Part shown: in pieces, positions 1 to 13,917 of the stretch | Numbering within the stretch: position 1 is the first letter of the stretch | How the letters are laid out: each line of letters begins with the position of its first letter | Assembly: GCA_005281725.1 (NCBI GenBank) | Contig: SSBO01000012.1 | Span: 9,399,099-9,463,098 of the forward strand | Reading direction: 5' to 3' | Source of the DNA: Wuchereria bancrofti | Taxonomy: Eukaryota; Nematoda; Chromadorea; Rhabditida; Onchocercidae | DNA length: 64,000 nucleotides | Notes under the pieces: model-generated | Seen by the model: the letters and a program-made list of their open reading frames with translations, nothing else | The model's database searches: none | What the model was told of the DNA's origin: nothing | Translations under genes and position numbers: made by a program

Positions 1-818
1 TTTGTTTCCATAATACTGCCGTTGGGTTCACTAAACAAGTTTTAAAGTGAATTTAAGATATACGATGAAATTCTCTCAATTCCCACTCAAATGCCACATT
101 TGACAGTCAAGATTTATTCACAAATTTCAAACACAGCAAAGTATAACAATTATAGTATTGTAAATATTGAAATATTAGTTGGAAAAGATATGAAGATATA
201 TTACATAAAGAAATATCAAAACTGTAAATATACAAAATTTCTATAAACTGCAAAAATAGATGTATATGAAATTAAAAAAGACTACCTAGAGACCCACAAA
301 TTTAATTAGTTTCACGGCTTTTTTTTCCTCTAATGTGTATCTTCATTTGAATATTTGCTTATTTAAATCTTCTACAATCTAATAAAAAAAGGAAAATCAT
401 CTCAATATGTGTTAATATTAAAAACCTATAAAATAAATTATCATTTCCAGTAAAACATGGATATGATGAAAAATAATGTGAAAATACACATTACGACTTT
501 TTACTACATGACTACAGTTGAACCAATTAGAATAAATGATATTAGAAAATAAAACAAGAAAAAAAAGGCACACTAGTCAGGTATAATGTCGTAGTGGGAT
601 TAGTTTTGTCATTTCTTCTTCCACGATTGGCAAATAATTATAAATAAAATCTGGATTTAATATATTGTTTCGTACCTAGAAGATTAAGATGTAATAATAA
701 AATTCGATGAAGAAAATGAAGTACTAGTTAGAAAAAAAGGAATTATAAAAAAAATTCTGTCATAAATCAATATCATCTCTTCAGCCTATGTTTCTTTATA
801 AATCAAATGTCAAAAAGA
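1..818. other. AT-rich 3' flank of the TIP41-like gene, no gene seen
   Basis: This stretch lies downstream of the stop codon of the minus-strand TIP41-like gene. It is AT-rich, with short poly-A and poly-T runs, and no open frame resembles a known protein. It probably holds the 3' UTR and polyadenylation region of that gene, but I cannot place the cleavage site with confidence. Confidence 0.5.
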
Positions 819-2488
819 TCAAAAAAAAAGAACGAAAAAGATTAATTCTAACGGAATAAACCAAAACGCCTTAGCTTCACAAATTCCATCTTTTTTCCAA
901 ATTATTTCATTTAAGAAAAATACCACTGGTGATGAATTGGCCCATTTAAGTTCACGACGTGTCCATTTTCTCAAAAATGTGTTTGAATCAAGGTCCTTAT
1001 AAAGTCTTGTATCACAGATGCGAACCAAAACATGATCGATTCGAAGATAAAAACGACAGAGAAGAAATAAGCAGGTTGGCATAGCCCTCAAACGTATGCT
1101 CATCTGGAAGATACAATATTTAAAAAGTATTGCTAGTATTTGTTTAAAATACAAAATTAATATACGACAAACAAAAATGTATTTATGTTAATTTTTCAGA
1201 TAATGTCAAAAATTAAGGCTAAAATCCTAAACAGAAAACTTCATTATAATTCCTATTCCCGGTTCTTTCTTAAAAATCGAGATAAAATTGAATAAATAAT
1301 ATATTTTCATTTTAAAGAAAAAGTAAATTTTCAATTGACACACCTTGGATGATCCATTATCAGCTAATTCATCTTCATAAAGTATCAGCTGTGAATAAAA
1401 ACTAATCGGATCACGACGTTTCAGCTTTTCTATCGAAATCGTTTCTTTGGTTGGTACTACCTAAAACGAATTTATGAATTTTCTTAAAACAACATCAAAT
1501 TTCTTAAATCAACTTAAAAAACATGTTAGGGATTTTTCTTTTTTAGTCAGTTAAAATGAAAGATGGAAAAGTGATCAAAAACATAAAAGGGATAGTACCA
1601 TATAACCTTCCACGGTCCCTTTGTAATTACTTGTGTAAGTCCAATCAAACGGTTGACTATTTCGTTGAAAATGATTCATATCACTTATTGATTGCTCCCA
1701 TTTCTCGCTCGGTCCAATCTTTTAATAGTAAATTATACATTATAAATTGGAAGTTGTATTTTATGTTAATTCCATCTTCAGTATTTGTGATATGCTTACA
1801 CTGTTTTAATCTACTCATTGATAAAGTGATTAAATGGATAAGAACAGAATGATTTGACTGCTTAATCAAACCTCATTAAATAAACAACATCATTCCTGAT
1901 ACTGAGGTGAAATTTAATAGAAATATAAATTGAAGGAGAAAATTAATATTTCACAAATTATTTTACCTTCACATCGGGATATGAAGTGGTGTCGACAAAT
2001 TTCAATGCATCAAAAGCATTAAAACTTATTCGCAATTCTGGTTCATCGGGATATGCAATAATCACCGAATTATTTGGAAATATCATATCCGGTAAATGTG
2101 GTAGCTTTAGCATATGAGTATATTCACAAACCTAAACCATGAAAATGTTGTTTTCCCTTTTCAATATTATTTTTTTATTATGAATAGGAATACAAATAAT
2201 AACAACCTGACATTTTGAACAACAGTTATTGACTGCTTTGGGATGATAGCATTGTGATGAAAGGATATGATCACGAGTAACAGTAACACAAAGATCACCA
2301 AAAACGAATTCTTCCTGCATTCAAATTGTTCTTACAATATCACATTCAATGAATAGAAGCGCATCTTTCTTTTTTATTCAGATATTAAAACAAACCTTAA
2401 CAATAGTGTCATCCATTGCTTTCATTAATTTATTAGTCACATCTGACCCACCACGTAAGTGGACTCGTCGTTCCTGGTTTGCATTCAT
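819..2488 (-). CDS. TIPRL: TIP41-like protein (TIPRL), PP2A-family phosphatase regulator
   Basis: Six-exon model on the minus strand: 2396-2488, 2207-2314, 1967-2131, 1599-1718, 1344-1460 and 819-1103. All junctions are in phase 0 with GT/AG borders, giving 295 codons (human TIPRL has 272). TIP41 hallmarks run in order: EEFVFGDLCV, LPHLPDMIFPNNSV, FNAFDALKFV, SQPFDWTYTSNYKGT, VVPTKETISIEKLKRRDP, ILYEDELADNG, and in the last exon RLRAMPTCLFLLCRFYLRID with NDTRLY-like ICDTRLYKD. Family members bind the catalytic subunits of PP2A, PP4 and PP6 and act in TOR and DNA-damage signalling; that role is carried over from the family. The start at 2488 is the first ATG of the 5' exon; an upstream exon cannot be excluded. 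The N-terminal extension of about 30 residues before EEFVFG and the hydrophobic C-terminal tail (LELIFFVLFF) are not typical of the human protein. Confidence 0.88.
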
Positions 2489-3428
2489 AATGCTAGTTGG
2501 GAAAAGTATTGATGCTATTCTACCGTAATGATGATCAACTACAATCGAATCTGATACTGAATAATTCAAAACAAGAATTTAATATTCTCATCTATTCTCG
2601 ACCAATATTACAAATGTAATCTTATTACATATTCGTGGAACAATCTTGAGTGTTCTAGAAAATTACTCACCATATATACATAAACCATTTATCCCATAAT
2701 TATGTATTTAATCGAAGGGATTACCTTGCTTCAAAAAATACGATATAAACGACAAAAGTTGAAATGAAGTTTCCTATTCTCATTTTGCTTGCTTAATTAG
2801 GCGATGCATAATAAACATTTAAGGAGAACATGATTAATTGTAAAAAAAATTAAGAAATGACTGTGCACTGAAAAGCAGCAGATTGTTTTACATATTTGTC
2901 AGATAATTTTGTATCGTAACATTTGCTTCATTTATTTCTGTTTTTGAATCGTGATGTGCACACATAGAAGTGAAACCTTTTTTTCATCATAAAATCATTA
3001 TCGTGGCCATTAAGCAAAAGAAATGGTGACGCTCATGCGCATAACTGAGGCATTCTTTTCACGAAAGTATATGTATTAGAAAAAAAAAAACGTAATCGAT
3101 ATATTTCTCAATAAGAATATCACTAATTATGGCAATTTGAGCTTAGCATAAAGGACGAGACTAAAAAAGGCCCGATGACGGTGAATGCATTTTTCCTATT
3201 TCCTATAATTTTCTGAATCTAATTTCTGCTTCTTAAATTATTTATTTTTCTCATTACCTAAATCGACCAGATTTCTTCCATTTCCTAAATAAATATTTAA
3301 ATTAAGGTGCACAAAACAGAAAGTATAGATAAGAATTTGTTACAGGCAAGTAAAATGTATTGGACAAAACTGCATGGAAATAAAATAGTGATAAGTGCCT
3401 CCTCCTTTTCCCTTGTCATTTCCACTGA
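2489..3428. other. Intergenic spacer between BAG6-like and TIP41-like genes
   Basis: This 940-bp AT-rich spacer separates two minus-strand genes. I found no coding exon, RNA gene or repeat array. It should contain the 3' UTR of the BAG6-like gene and the promoter or trans-splice region of the TIP41-like gene. The tandem same-strand arrangement would allow an operon, but nothing in the sequence shows one. Confidence 0.5.
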
Positions 3429-6400
3429 TTAGGAATCTTTTTTTTTCAGGAATTTATTCAATTCTGGATATTTCTCAGGTTCGAATTTCTCATCGTTTGC
3501 CACTCGCTGTCGTACCAAATCATCAAATTCATTCTGCAGTACATCTGTTGCTTCAGCCGAAGTGGGAGCCTAAAATGTTCAGCACATATCTGTGGCACTT
3601 TTATTTACACAATTCCATAACCGTTTTACAAAAATTTTGACTGATAAAATCCATCTTCTCATTACGACTTCACTCAACATAAAGTTTTGTTTAGTTTACT
3701 TGTGCAAAAAGCTACAATCTGATTCCCTTCAAAAAAAAAAATTTGATTGACTGATTTTTAAAAAACATGTTGTAGGATATACATCTGCAGGTGTGAAACC
3801 AGAACTAGACATAGCCTCCTCCAAAGATCTCTTGACGGCAGAAGACACCATACCATCCGAAGAGCCTTCTGTAGTTACCTTCATTCCCTTAAATAAAACT
3901 ACAGATAGATGGCTAGCTTCTGACAATGTTACTTGAAACATAAAAGATCCTAACTACAAATATTTGTATAAGACCAGAAAACATTAATCAGTTGCCCCTC
4001 TGTGCGTAAGAATTCCAATAGTGCTGAGAATCAAAGCTTAGCAAAAAAAAAAAAAAAACATTATTACTGTTTGTAACACAATGAACCTTTTTCTTTGTTG
4101 AAGAACCACCTAAATAAGCATCACTAAATGATTTTACATTTCTAGGTACTGAATGATTCTTGTCATCTTGAATTACAGAGACCCAATCCTGAAAATACCG
4201 ATGCTCACTTTTTTTTTAATAGGAATAATTAATAGCTGCGCAATCCATCACTTCTACAAACCAGCATTCAACAAAAATCTACTCGTACAAATTAATTTCA
4301 TCTATCGAATGATTAAGACTTCTCAATAGTATTTTATTATGAATAAATAATGACGCTAAAAACTTATAAAAAAGAAAATAACGAAAATTAGATTTCCTTT
4401 ATTCTTTTTTTCCTTTATTTAATTACCATAAACCTTGATATAAATCAAAAACTTCAATTAATTTGCAGTATTCTTTCTCTAGTTCAATGTCTGTTTCTAC
4501 CATGGAAAAAATTTTAAGGACGCTATTCTTACACTCTTACTCCCTTAGTCTAAATGTTTCTTTAAGATCATAAAAGATGTTTAAGGTTTGAAAAGTCTTC
4601 AATCCATGATTCTAGAATTACTCAAAAAAAAAGTAAACCTTTGGTAAAATAGACATCCAACTACCACCTGCCACACTCTCTTGCGCGTCTTGCACCTTTG
4701 GCTCATTCGATTTTTTATCTTTATCATCTTTTTCTTTACCTGGCTAAAAATAATGATGTTATATAATCTACAAAATTATTCAGAGAGGATGCTTAAATGT
4801 TAATATTTAAAAATCTGCTGAACTAACCTCATCGCATTTAGAAGAGGAATCCGATGGCACACATCCGACTTCACTGTTTGTAGTAAAACTGGTCGATTCA
4901 GCTGTTTGATCATTTGTAGTAAAACTGCTCGATTCAGCTGTTTGATCATCTAATCTTTTGCATATTAATTTCAATCTTTTAAATCATTTGTATAAATCTA
5001 ACATCTGAAGGAACTCAGATGGATATCCTACCGTAGAACTGCAGTATCACAGTTAAGAATATCGAAGCATAATGGAGATATTTTCAAAAGTTTCATGTTA
5101 GTCCAGACACTTGTCCTATCAGTAAATCGATCCAAATTTTAGATGATTTAATTAATAGACAGATGGAATGAAAAGTTATGTTAGTTAACACCATGTATTT
5201 CTTTCATGATATTAATGCACAACCAAATCTGGCAAGTAGTAAGCTTCAATCATGAACCAAGAACTCCCAATGTACTCACTGCATTGAACAACAAAAAAAA
5301 AGTAATACCTTCATTTGCAAGAACAATATCTTCCATCATGTCATGAACAGTAAAAGGAGTTTCCCGACGCAATAAAAGCCTTATATGAGACATACTCATC
5401 TGTGCCATTGAAACTGACAGATGTTGCTCGGTGATTCTTGCAGGTGTTTCCTGAAATATTTCGAAACTAAAAATGATATAAAGAAATGCATAGGGGTAAT
5501 ATTAACATGAACCACAGTAATGATAGTTGCATTAAAGTACAGATAGTTTAAATTTAGAAAAATAACCATAAAACGAAGCAGAAGGTTCTCATAGTCGTAA
5601 GGTTGGCCCTTCATTGACAAATTTGTTAGCAGAACAGCTCGATAAACATAAGCTGTGAACATATCGACAATGGTTTTCGAGTATTCTTCCGGCGTTAGAT
5701 CTAATGACAAATTGTTAACGTGACATTGTTTCATAATTTGAACAAAAGCAACTCATTGAGGTAGAAAAAAAAGTTGCTGAATTCAATAAAAGTACTAAGT
5801 CAATATTTACCATCATCGGTACGCATCAAATGGCGCAAGAATTCTTCCACAATTCGCTTCTCCAAACGTAAAACACTGGCAACTAGATCCACTCGACCAA
5901 CACCATCAACATCCGCGTAACGATGAACATCGCTGTATGCAAGAAAACGATCCAACTTCTCTTTTGCTAACGCTACACGTTCAGCAGCATTTTTAAGATC
6001 TATAAAATCCTAACATTCCTCAACAGTAGAAAATGAACTCATTCTGCAACTCTACTCTGCTGTTTTGAAAGCTGCAGATAAGATTAGGCATGAGGAAAAA
6101 ACCTGAGTTATATAATGACTGGAATAATCACTATACACTTAATTATTACAATCTAATCCTTATTTAATTAAGCCGAAGATAGGTTCAACATAAAGGAGTA
6201 TGAAACAGCTACACACTCTGAATGGTCATATGCATTGGTGCGATATGACCATCAACAACATATACCGTAGCATTTCCAACGTCAATGACATGAAGCAATA
6301 ACAAATAAAACCTTCATCAGATGGTCGGCAGTTGTCATTGAATACATTCTGAATCAGAAAATGACGCATTTGATGCCGATTTTTGCTTAAAGAAGAGAAA

Positions 6401-9400
6401 TTTCCATTCAATATTTGCACAACTTCAGGAATTTGCAATATTTCGTACGCCAGCACCATAACCAAATTTACAAAGCCTGTAAAAATTAGATAAACCAAGT
6501 GTTTCTAATCCAAGCAGCAAGCAAGAGACAAAAGGAAATTGTGGACATGTGCAAAAGATGTCGACAAAATACTCCAGAAAAACAAACTGAACCTGTATCA
6601 AGGCGTGTAACTGGTTGTCCTATCTCACGCATCACTTGCGCAAGTGTTGTTGAACGCCCTGATTGCATCAAATCTGATAAAGTCCTTATCATTTCAATAA
6701 TATTCAAATCATTTTCTGTTGAACTACCTGAAAATAAGGGCGATTTGTGCATGCGATGAGAAATGGATAAAACTTTGACCAAACTTCAAACTGGTTCCAA
6801 GATATCTAAGCTGACCATTTCAATGCGATGGGTCAATAAGAAGAAATGAGAAAAGCTTCCAGTATATCAAGTTTTCCACATCGGCTCAATAAAATCTGTT
6901 AGCATCATAGGTTGCTTACCACTATGTCAAGACTAAGATAGGCCCCTAATCCGTGTCTCAATATTTTTTAAAAAAATTACCATCACCAGCAGCATTAGAT
7001 GCCTCAGTTTCCGACGAAACACTTTCTTGGGTGGCATCAGTGCGGTTAGCGTTTGAATCCTCTCCCAGGTTATCATCTCTCATCTGCATTTCCTGCGAAG
7101 GATCAAAAGCCTCCTGTAAGATTCAATATGATTTCTCAAATACTGTGTTATTAGAAAACATCGATTTTCTATAAAAGTGAACAGAGTAATTTGAGATAGT
7201 AAGCTTAACCTTACCTTTCAGGCCCTCTTACGTGTTCTGGTATATTTGGAAGTCCTTTTTTAAACAAAAACAAGTAAGGTTGTAATGGAGCAATTTTACT
7301 TAAAAAAAAAGGTTATACACATCTTAAATAGGAGAATATAAAATGAGCAACCTTGTTCACTTATTTAAACCACTTACTTAAACGCTTCATTCAAACCGCA
7401 ACGAAAGAAACCCTACTTCATATTGACAAAGCATAAAACGCTTACAATGTCCACAGAATCTAATTCAATTGAACCTATTGGTGGGCCGGGAACTTCGAAT
7501 CCATGTAGTGGTGTACTAATTACCGGTACCATGCCATAATCTATAAAATGCAAAGAATTTCAAGCTTTCATTAGAAATAAGATTTATTATAAAAGAGCCG
7601 AGTTGTTTTTTAACCTGAAATCATTAGCTGAAGAAATAAGTATCCTTATATTTCAAAAAAAAAAGAAAAATTCTGGTAACATACTGGAAACATCATATTC
7701 GCCCTGCGAAGCATTCAAACGACGAGCAATATCAACATCTGCATCAGCTAAATTTGCAACTGCTCGTCTTAACATCGATGTAAGAACGTTTTTGAAATGT
7801 TCTGGGCGTTCAAAGAGAGCTTCCCCTCGTTGATTAACGGCAACATGAGCATCCGAATCTTGTATGCCTCTGACTTGATCCTGCAACAAAAGCTGTTGAA
7901 CGAAAAACAATATTGAATTGTGAATGCAGCCTTGACGCAATATAGAAATCTACAGCACAGTAAGACACTGTAAGAACTAACCCAACGACGTACTAGTGCT
8001 TCTACATCAGCAAATTCAGATGACTGGGGATCGAGACTTTCTTTATATCTTAATGTTGCCTGGAATGGAAAAAACAATTTATTCATTTTCCATTAAGACT
8101 GAAATATTTCATTTGAGATGCAAGGATCTAGAAATTCTCTATTTCCCTAAAACTGAAATTTTAGGGCTAATGACAAGAAGATTATGTCCGCGAAATTTAG
8201 TTATCAACATGGATCTCTTTAAAAAAAGGTAAATAGTATCTAAACTGATTTCTGAATGGGGTGCAAATTTATGCACTATAAGATGGGGCAAAAGCATAGA
8301 TTAGTCCTGGTAGCTTAAATAGAATCTAGAAACGGCTTAATTGTGAACACTACCTGATACAAATCACTTATCAGTGTTTCATAAGCTGCCGAATTGTGAA
8401 TATTTGCTCGAGGATTACATAAACTGCTTTGACAGTTCAAATGCGGGTCATTCGTATAAATTGTTGAGTCATTTGGATAATTAGGCCCAATGAACATATC
8501 ATTTGGATGCTACAAAAAAGAAAAGAAATTTCTCGAATAGTTCAATCAACTTCAATTCCTCTCTCACTTTTTAAATGATTCCTTAAAGATTACAGTTTAA
8601 AGTAACAAACTTATTTCAGTCCAATCATGAGCACATATGACATTACGGGATTTATTTTGCATGAGTGTGCTCAGCAAAATTCGGCAAGGAATCATAAGGA
8701 TTCTACATATTAAATGCAGTCTAACAGAGGTTCGCTACATGAGTAGCTCAACAGTCCGCTGCTTATCATTTGAAACTTGGATCAGATATGAAAGTTTAAT
8801 GATTCTGTAAAAGAAAAATGCCTGTAAAATAAACACACCTCTAAACCTCCTTCTCTGTCTCCCCGATTGGTGTAAGTTCGTCGTGCCCACATAATATTAC
8901 TTCTTAAAAGCATAGTACAATTCACTTCAGACAAATAAACGAATCCATAATAGTTGCAAAGTGTCAGATATATGCAAATTTCGAGTAAAAACTATGTTTC
9001 AAAAAACTTAAAGCAAAAAAGATTAACATAAGATAGCTGCCAAATACATAAGTACATAAAATATACACACTAAAGCGAGACGGGAATGTTCAGGATTCCC
9101 CAAAATCCTTCAAAACTAAAATAAATGGTTTACATTTCTGAAAAATCACCTGTTTCTGCCTACAGATGGTATAATTCGCGGCAATCCGTTGACCTGAACA
9201 TGCACACCGTTTTCACCCACTGCAGCCGTCGCAGCTTGCATTGCAGCATCAAGGGCACGACGAGCCGCCTGAGCCGTAGTGCAAAGAAAAATAAAAAACT
9301 TGTTTTATAAGATGATAAACCGTACCAGTTTTAATCCTTTTAATAAAATAACGTTCTACATCAAATAAGAAATGTCATAATCACCTCAGTATTTGCCGGT

Positions 9401-12400
9401 CCATTTGTACGTACGATCACTTGCCCAACGATTCCCGGACCATGGAATGCAGGAGTTGACGAACCCAAGAATGCACGTGCCGAAGGCTGCATTTGACCTG
9501 ACTGTCCCGACTGCTGATGACTATGCACACTGAACGCTGGATGTCGTCGACGACTAGCATTTGCACCAGTTTGAGTACTAGATAGTGCTGCAACAATACA
9601 TTCCAGTATTTTAAATAGATCCTAATTTATGATGAAAATTGCACTTTTTATAAAAATGGTTTCTCTGCAAACTGCACTGCTCGTAACTAAAAAGCATTGA
9701 AATATTTCGTAACTTCACAGTACAGTGAATGTTAAATCAAACATAATACTATCAGTAAACGTCATTAACGAACACTAACCCATACCACTAATTTAAACTG
9801 CGTCGTTGATGATTCAAAAAAAAAAGTGAAATAAATAGTTAAGCTTTTCGAAATCTAAAATGATTTCCAAAAATAAAGTGAACAGAAAGAAAAAAAAATA
9901 GAAAATACAATTCATCGTATCAGCCATTTTCATGCTCAACTAATAATGATGTATGCTGTTTACCAGTTTGACCAGTTTGCACAGATGTCATGTTCCCCAA
10001 AGCATTTGGCAATATACTTCGGATGAAATTCTGAATACCACCACGAACAGCAGTATTCATTGCTCCATCTATATTTGTAGAGAAGGCTGAATAATTAAGA
10101 AAACTTATGATAAGGAAAAACGATCAACGGTATCAAATGTGCCTCTATTTTTCCCTCAGCATGTAAATTTTGAATATGTTGAGCAGAAAAAAAATCTCTA
10201 CACAGGAAGTTATAGGAAAACTAAATCAGGAGAATGTTAATGATGTATAAACAATAGAGTAAAAGCAGAAAGCAACTGAATTTTTGTTACGATTATAAAA
10301 ATTACTAACCAAACTGTGCTTGATTTCCTGCAGAATTAGAGGAAGCAGACTGGCCATTAAGATTCTCTCCTTCTGTTTGATTAGCATTTAAATTGAATGT
10401 TTCAGAGGCTTCCATACGCATTCCAGGATGTGCATTAGGTGCTACATGTAATCGAGCGCTTTGTACATGAACTGGACCTGAAGTAACAATTTTTCAACTT
10501 CTGTCCATTACAATTCCGGCAAATAAGAAAGAAAATCTACTCACCTGAAGATACGAATGGCATACGACTTCCCGCAGCAGTAATGTCTGGAACTGTAATA
10601 ACTGTTGGTGCTCGAATTGTGGGATTTAAAACTGGGTGTGATCGTAATTGACCACCTCTCATAGATTGAGATAAACGAAAAGCTCGTGGTTGACTCGCAT
10701 TTTGAACTTCACAGCATAAAAAATAAAAGGTGAGCTTATATCAGCCAAAAGAAAATTTCTGTCTGAGCTTCATTCTTTATTTCAATTATATAGAACCGCT
10801 TTCCCCTTTAAAATAATTACTGGAACTACAAAAGTCTTTTGAAGTTCACAATGTAAATGATGTTATATTTAGAAGCATGTTAAAGAACAGTTAATTACCT
10901 ATGTGATGAATATTGATGCTACCATCAGCAGGTTGTTGACTTCCTTCAGACACTGGTCTGTCTCGAGAACCCTGCTCATTTTGTGCCGCAAATACCAAAG
11001 TAAGAATAATCTGCAAATTAAAATTTTCGTCATACAGATAACTTAAAGAACTAACCTTCGCATCTTTTGGTTACATTTCACTAACAACTACGTTTTGCTT
11101 GAATGTGACCATGATGTACTTTTACCTCAGTTGTTGGATCTTCATGGCGTTCCATAGCGCTTGGTTCCAAAGGCGCGTCGGGATCCGAATAATTAATGAA
11201 GATGTCGGAGATTGAATGGTAGGCATGCGAAAGACGGTGCAGAACACGTCGGAAATTTTCTTGAAAACATAATGCGATACATCTGGCGCGCTAAAAAATA
11301 TACACAGAAATAGAACACTGCTTACATGTTTCGAAAACAAAAGTACTTATAAACTCTTATGGAAATGCAAAAGAAGACTTCTATTTTTTTAAGAACTGGT
11401 TTCATTCATATCTGCTGACGGAATAAAAAAAGGTTCCACATATCAAAGAGCACAGTAAACTTCATAAGATGCTTAGGATGCATAAAACTTACGTTATTTG
11501 GCATATTGTTCCGTTTAACAATCATGTCATGATAATGCTTTAGATGGTAATTTGCTAGATTTTGTACTCCTAGTATTCGTCGAAGTAATACCGTGTAATC
11601 ATCTGGTGTGGCATTTCTAAAAATTTTAATGAAAATTACATAAAAATATTCAATAGGCATTCAAACTTTAGATTAAAAAAAAGACATTTAGGACCAAAGA
11701 AATCAACAACGCGATACCATGTATGTCGTGGACGTTCTTAAGATTTAGAATAAGATATGGATATTACAAACAGCCTAGCGTAACAGTTTCGGTAATTTAG
11801 TTCAATAGACAATGTTCTGCACAGTTGTACTGTGTACCGCTAAAACACTGTTTATAAAAATCAATCAAAAGTTCAAATGTATTTGGAGTCTCAAGTTATT
11901 AACCAAAGGAACCTTAAAACCACAACTTGGTGTGGATTATTGTCCGGTGTCGAACTTGTTGTCTGAGTTTCATCTAAAAAATCTGCAGTCAAGAAAGCAA
12001 TGAGAAGTGAGAAAAGATATACTGCCACAAAAACGGTTGTTTTTGCAACGTATCACTATTATGAGAAATGCTGGTCACTCAGTGCAGGACGGCAATGGTA
12101 GAAATGCATATGCAATTGCAAAATGAAATCATGCAAGGATTCTTTAAAATAGGTTCAGAATAGTGGTTGCGAAATCGTACCATTTAAAATTGCTGTTAAC
12201 TATTTTATCAGTGGCTGATTCATTTTCTTTTGAAATTTTGTTTCAAACATTCTATAATAAAAAAATTACCTTCTTCATCATCTAATTCTGAGTCATCAAA
12301 GCTAACTGACAAATCTGAAAAGTATTTAAGTATGGATAAACAACAGTTTTTAACAATAGTTTCAGGTAATGCAGTTAATTATGCAGTAAATTATCGGATA

Positions 12401-13917
12401 ATCCACCGCAAAACAACCAAGCCATATAATTCCAAATTTGGGAATTTTTAACAATATTGAAGCAATAATTCAATGTAAAGGTGACTTATTCGTTTATTAG
12501 GTACCTAATATGTTTATTTTCTGGTACACGAGAAATTACGATCTTAAAATTTCGAAATAGTAAATACCTGCACGGTGAATATGAAGTACTTCCTCTAATT
12601 CCAAAACTGTTTCACCAAATTTTGTACGTTCAAAATCATTTCTTAAGGGAGGCATAACGCGTTCATAACCCTCAGCCATCAACGATAAAAATGGCTCCTT
12701 CTGAAAAGTTTTTTTATTGTTTGCTTAATTAATACAATGCAGGTTTAAGAATTTCGATAAAATTACTAAGAGCACCCCAATTATCCGGTTACTAAGAAAT
12801 GTATGTCCACTGGTGGTAGCAAGCTACACCTGCCTATAGGTCGCATATGAGCTAGTTCGGAAAAAATGTTATATCTGCCGTCTGAACAGATCACTTCTGT
12901 CATGATTCTTTTGTAACAAAAATTTTTACCTCAAGAAGTTGTAAGGTACGCTCGCTGCGGCTTAATCCGTCAGAGATGAAATTAATTCGACTGAGTGCTC
13001 CAGAATTCATATGACGTACATTAGCACCTCGAATATGTACTCGCAATGTCAAATCACCAGATCGCGGTGTGTTTTCCTGAGTTTCTACATCAACTGAAGT
13101 GCGATCAAAGACAGCACCTAACACATTTGAAAGCGCCTCTCTTACTAACTCCTGCAAACAAACAACTGTACAGCCAAATATAATTATACTGCATATAGAA
13201 TTAGATATTACAACATTAATTATAAAATTAGAAACAATCTTGCGACAAGGTCAAGCATATTTTCCTAGGTCGAAATTATTATTTTGGAAATTATTAGTAT
13301 TCCACAGAAACTAACCGTTGTGCTACCTGTATCCTGAAATACGGAATTGCGTATGATAACCATTTCACCATTTATCACATTAACTCGCGCGTTTTCAATG
13401 TGCTCATCATTGCCACCATGTCCGAGATCAGAGTGCTGCGAATTCAGTCCAGATGGAAGGCCACTGCAAAAAAAAAAAAAAAAAAAAAAAGAAAAAATAA
13501 ATCCAGTTACTTCCAAACAAGCACATACCGAAAGTTACATTTGCAGTGTAATTTATTCACGCTCAAAAAAGCCACTGTCAAAAAATAACTTACGCGTTGG
13601 CTGGACGCTCCACCATGTGAAGTGTTAATCCATCTGTAATACCATAGTCCTTCAGAAGTCGATCATTGCTCAAAAGTGGATGTCCTTGAAAAATCAGTCG
13701 TTGTCTCGATTCCAAAATACCCATCTTCTCCTCTATAACTTTCCGCAAAGCACCAAGACTTGCCTTAAATCCAGTGAAGATATTCACAATTAAAGAAACG
13801 CCTAGAAAATAAATACCCAGACCACTTCTCTTTACTGAGGAATAAACAGCAACTTACATCATCTGCAATGTCCAGTTCTTCATCTTTTCGATCCAACGTC
13901 TTCACTCTGATTCTCAT
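3429..13917 (-). CDS. BAG6: BAG6-like large protein with N-terminal ubiquitin-like domain
   Basis: About 31 minus-strand exons, from 13858-13917 (ATG) to 3429-3569 (TAA), with matching intron phases. Without the optional exon 8839-8924 the sum is 4,059 bp (1,352 residues); human BAG6 has about 1,130. The first two exons encode a ubiquitin-like fold starting MRIRVKTLDRKDEELDIADD and containing RQRLIFQGHPLLSNDRLLKD and GLTLHMVERP. Exons at 12568-12700, 11493-11616 and 11126-11290 encode a helical region (FLSLMAEGYERVMPPL, LLRRILGVQNLANYHLKHYH, RRVLHRLSHAYHSISDIF) that fits the DUF3538 region of BAG6/Scythe. A long Gln/Pro/Ser-rich middle follows (9385-11010), then helical C-terminal exons (VVQILNGNFSSLSKNRHQM, LTPEEYSKTIVDMFTAYV). 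BAG6 is a chaperone holdase for tail-anchored and mislocalised proteins; that role is inferred from the family. Internal exons include ones of only 45 and 70 bp. A TTTCAG lies two bases upstream of the ATG and could be a trans-splice acceptor. Confidence 0.78.
4877..4948 (-). repeat. In-frame 36-bp tandem duplication inside a BAG6-like exon
   Basis: Two adjacent 36-bp units (4877-4912 and 4913-4948) differ at a single base. In the coding frame they read DQTAESSSFTTN followed by DQTAESTSFTTN. The unit is a multiple of three and preserves the frame. It lies in a Ser/Thr/Asp-rich, probably disordered part of the protein. Confidence 0.9.
8839..8924 (-). CDS. Possible optional exon of the BAG6-like gene (GC donor required)
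   Basis: The frame ends in WARRTYTNRGDREGGLE and is followed by a good GTGTGT donor in phase 0. No upstream AG allows a phase-0 start. If the previous exon (9164-9268) is extended by four bases to a GC donor (GTAG then GCAGAA, ending at 9160), the added 4 + 86 = 90 bp keep the frame. Otherwise 9164-9268 splices directly to 8354-8509, also in frame. The sequence therefore supports a cassette exon, or an exon using a GC-AG intron. Confidence 0.45.

Noticed and set aside
1556..1852. Plus-strand open frame of 98 codons
   Set aside because: It overlaps antisense to a well-supported TIP41-like exon (1599-1718) and has no family resemblance.
11122..11340. Minus-strand frame of 72 codons starting near 11,340
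   Set aside because: The correct frame of this BAG6-like exon is a different one (reading FRRVLHRLSHAYHSISDIF), which fits the phases of both neighbouring exons.
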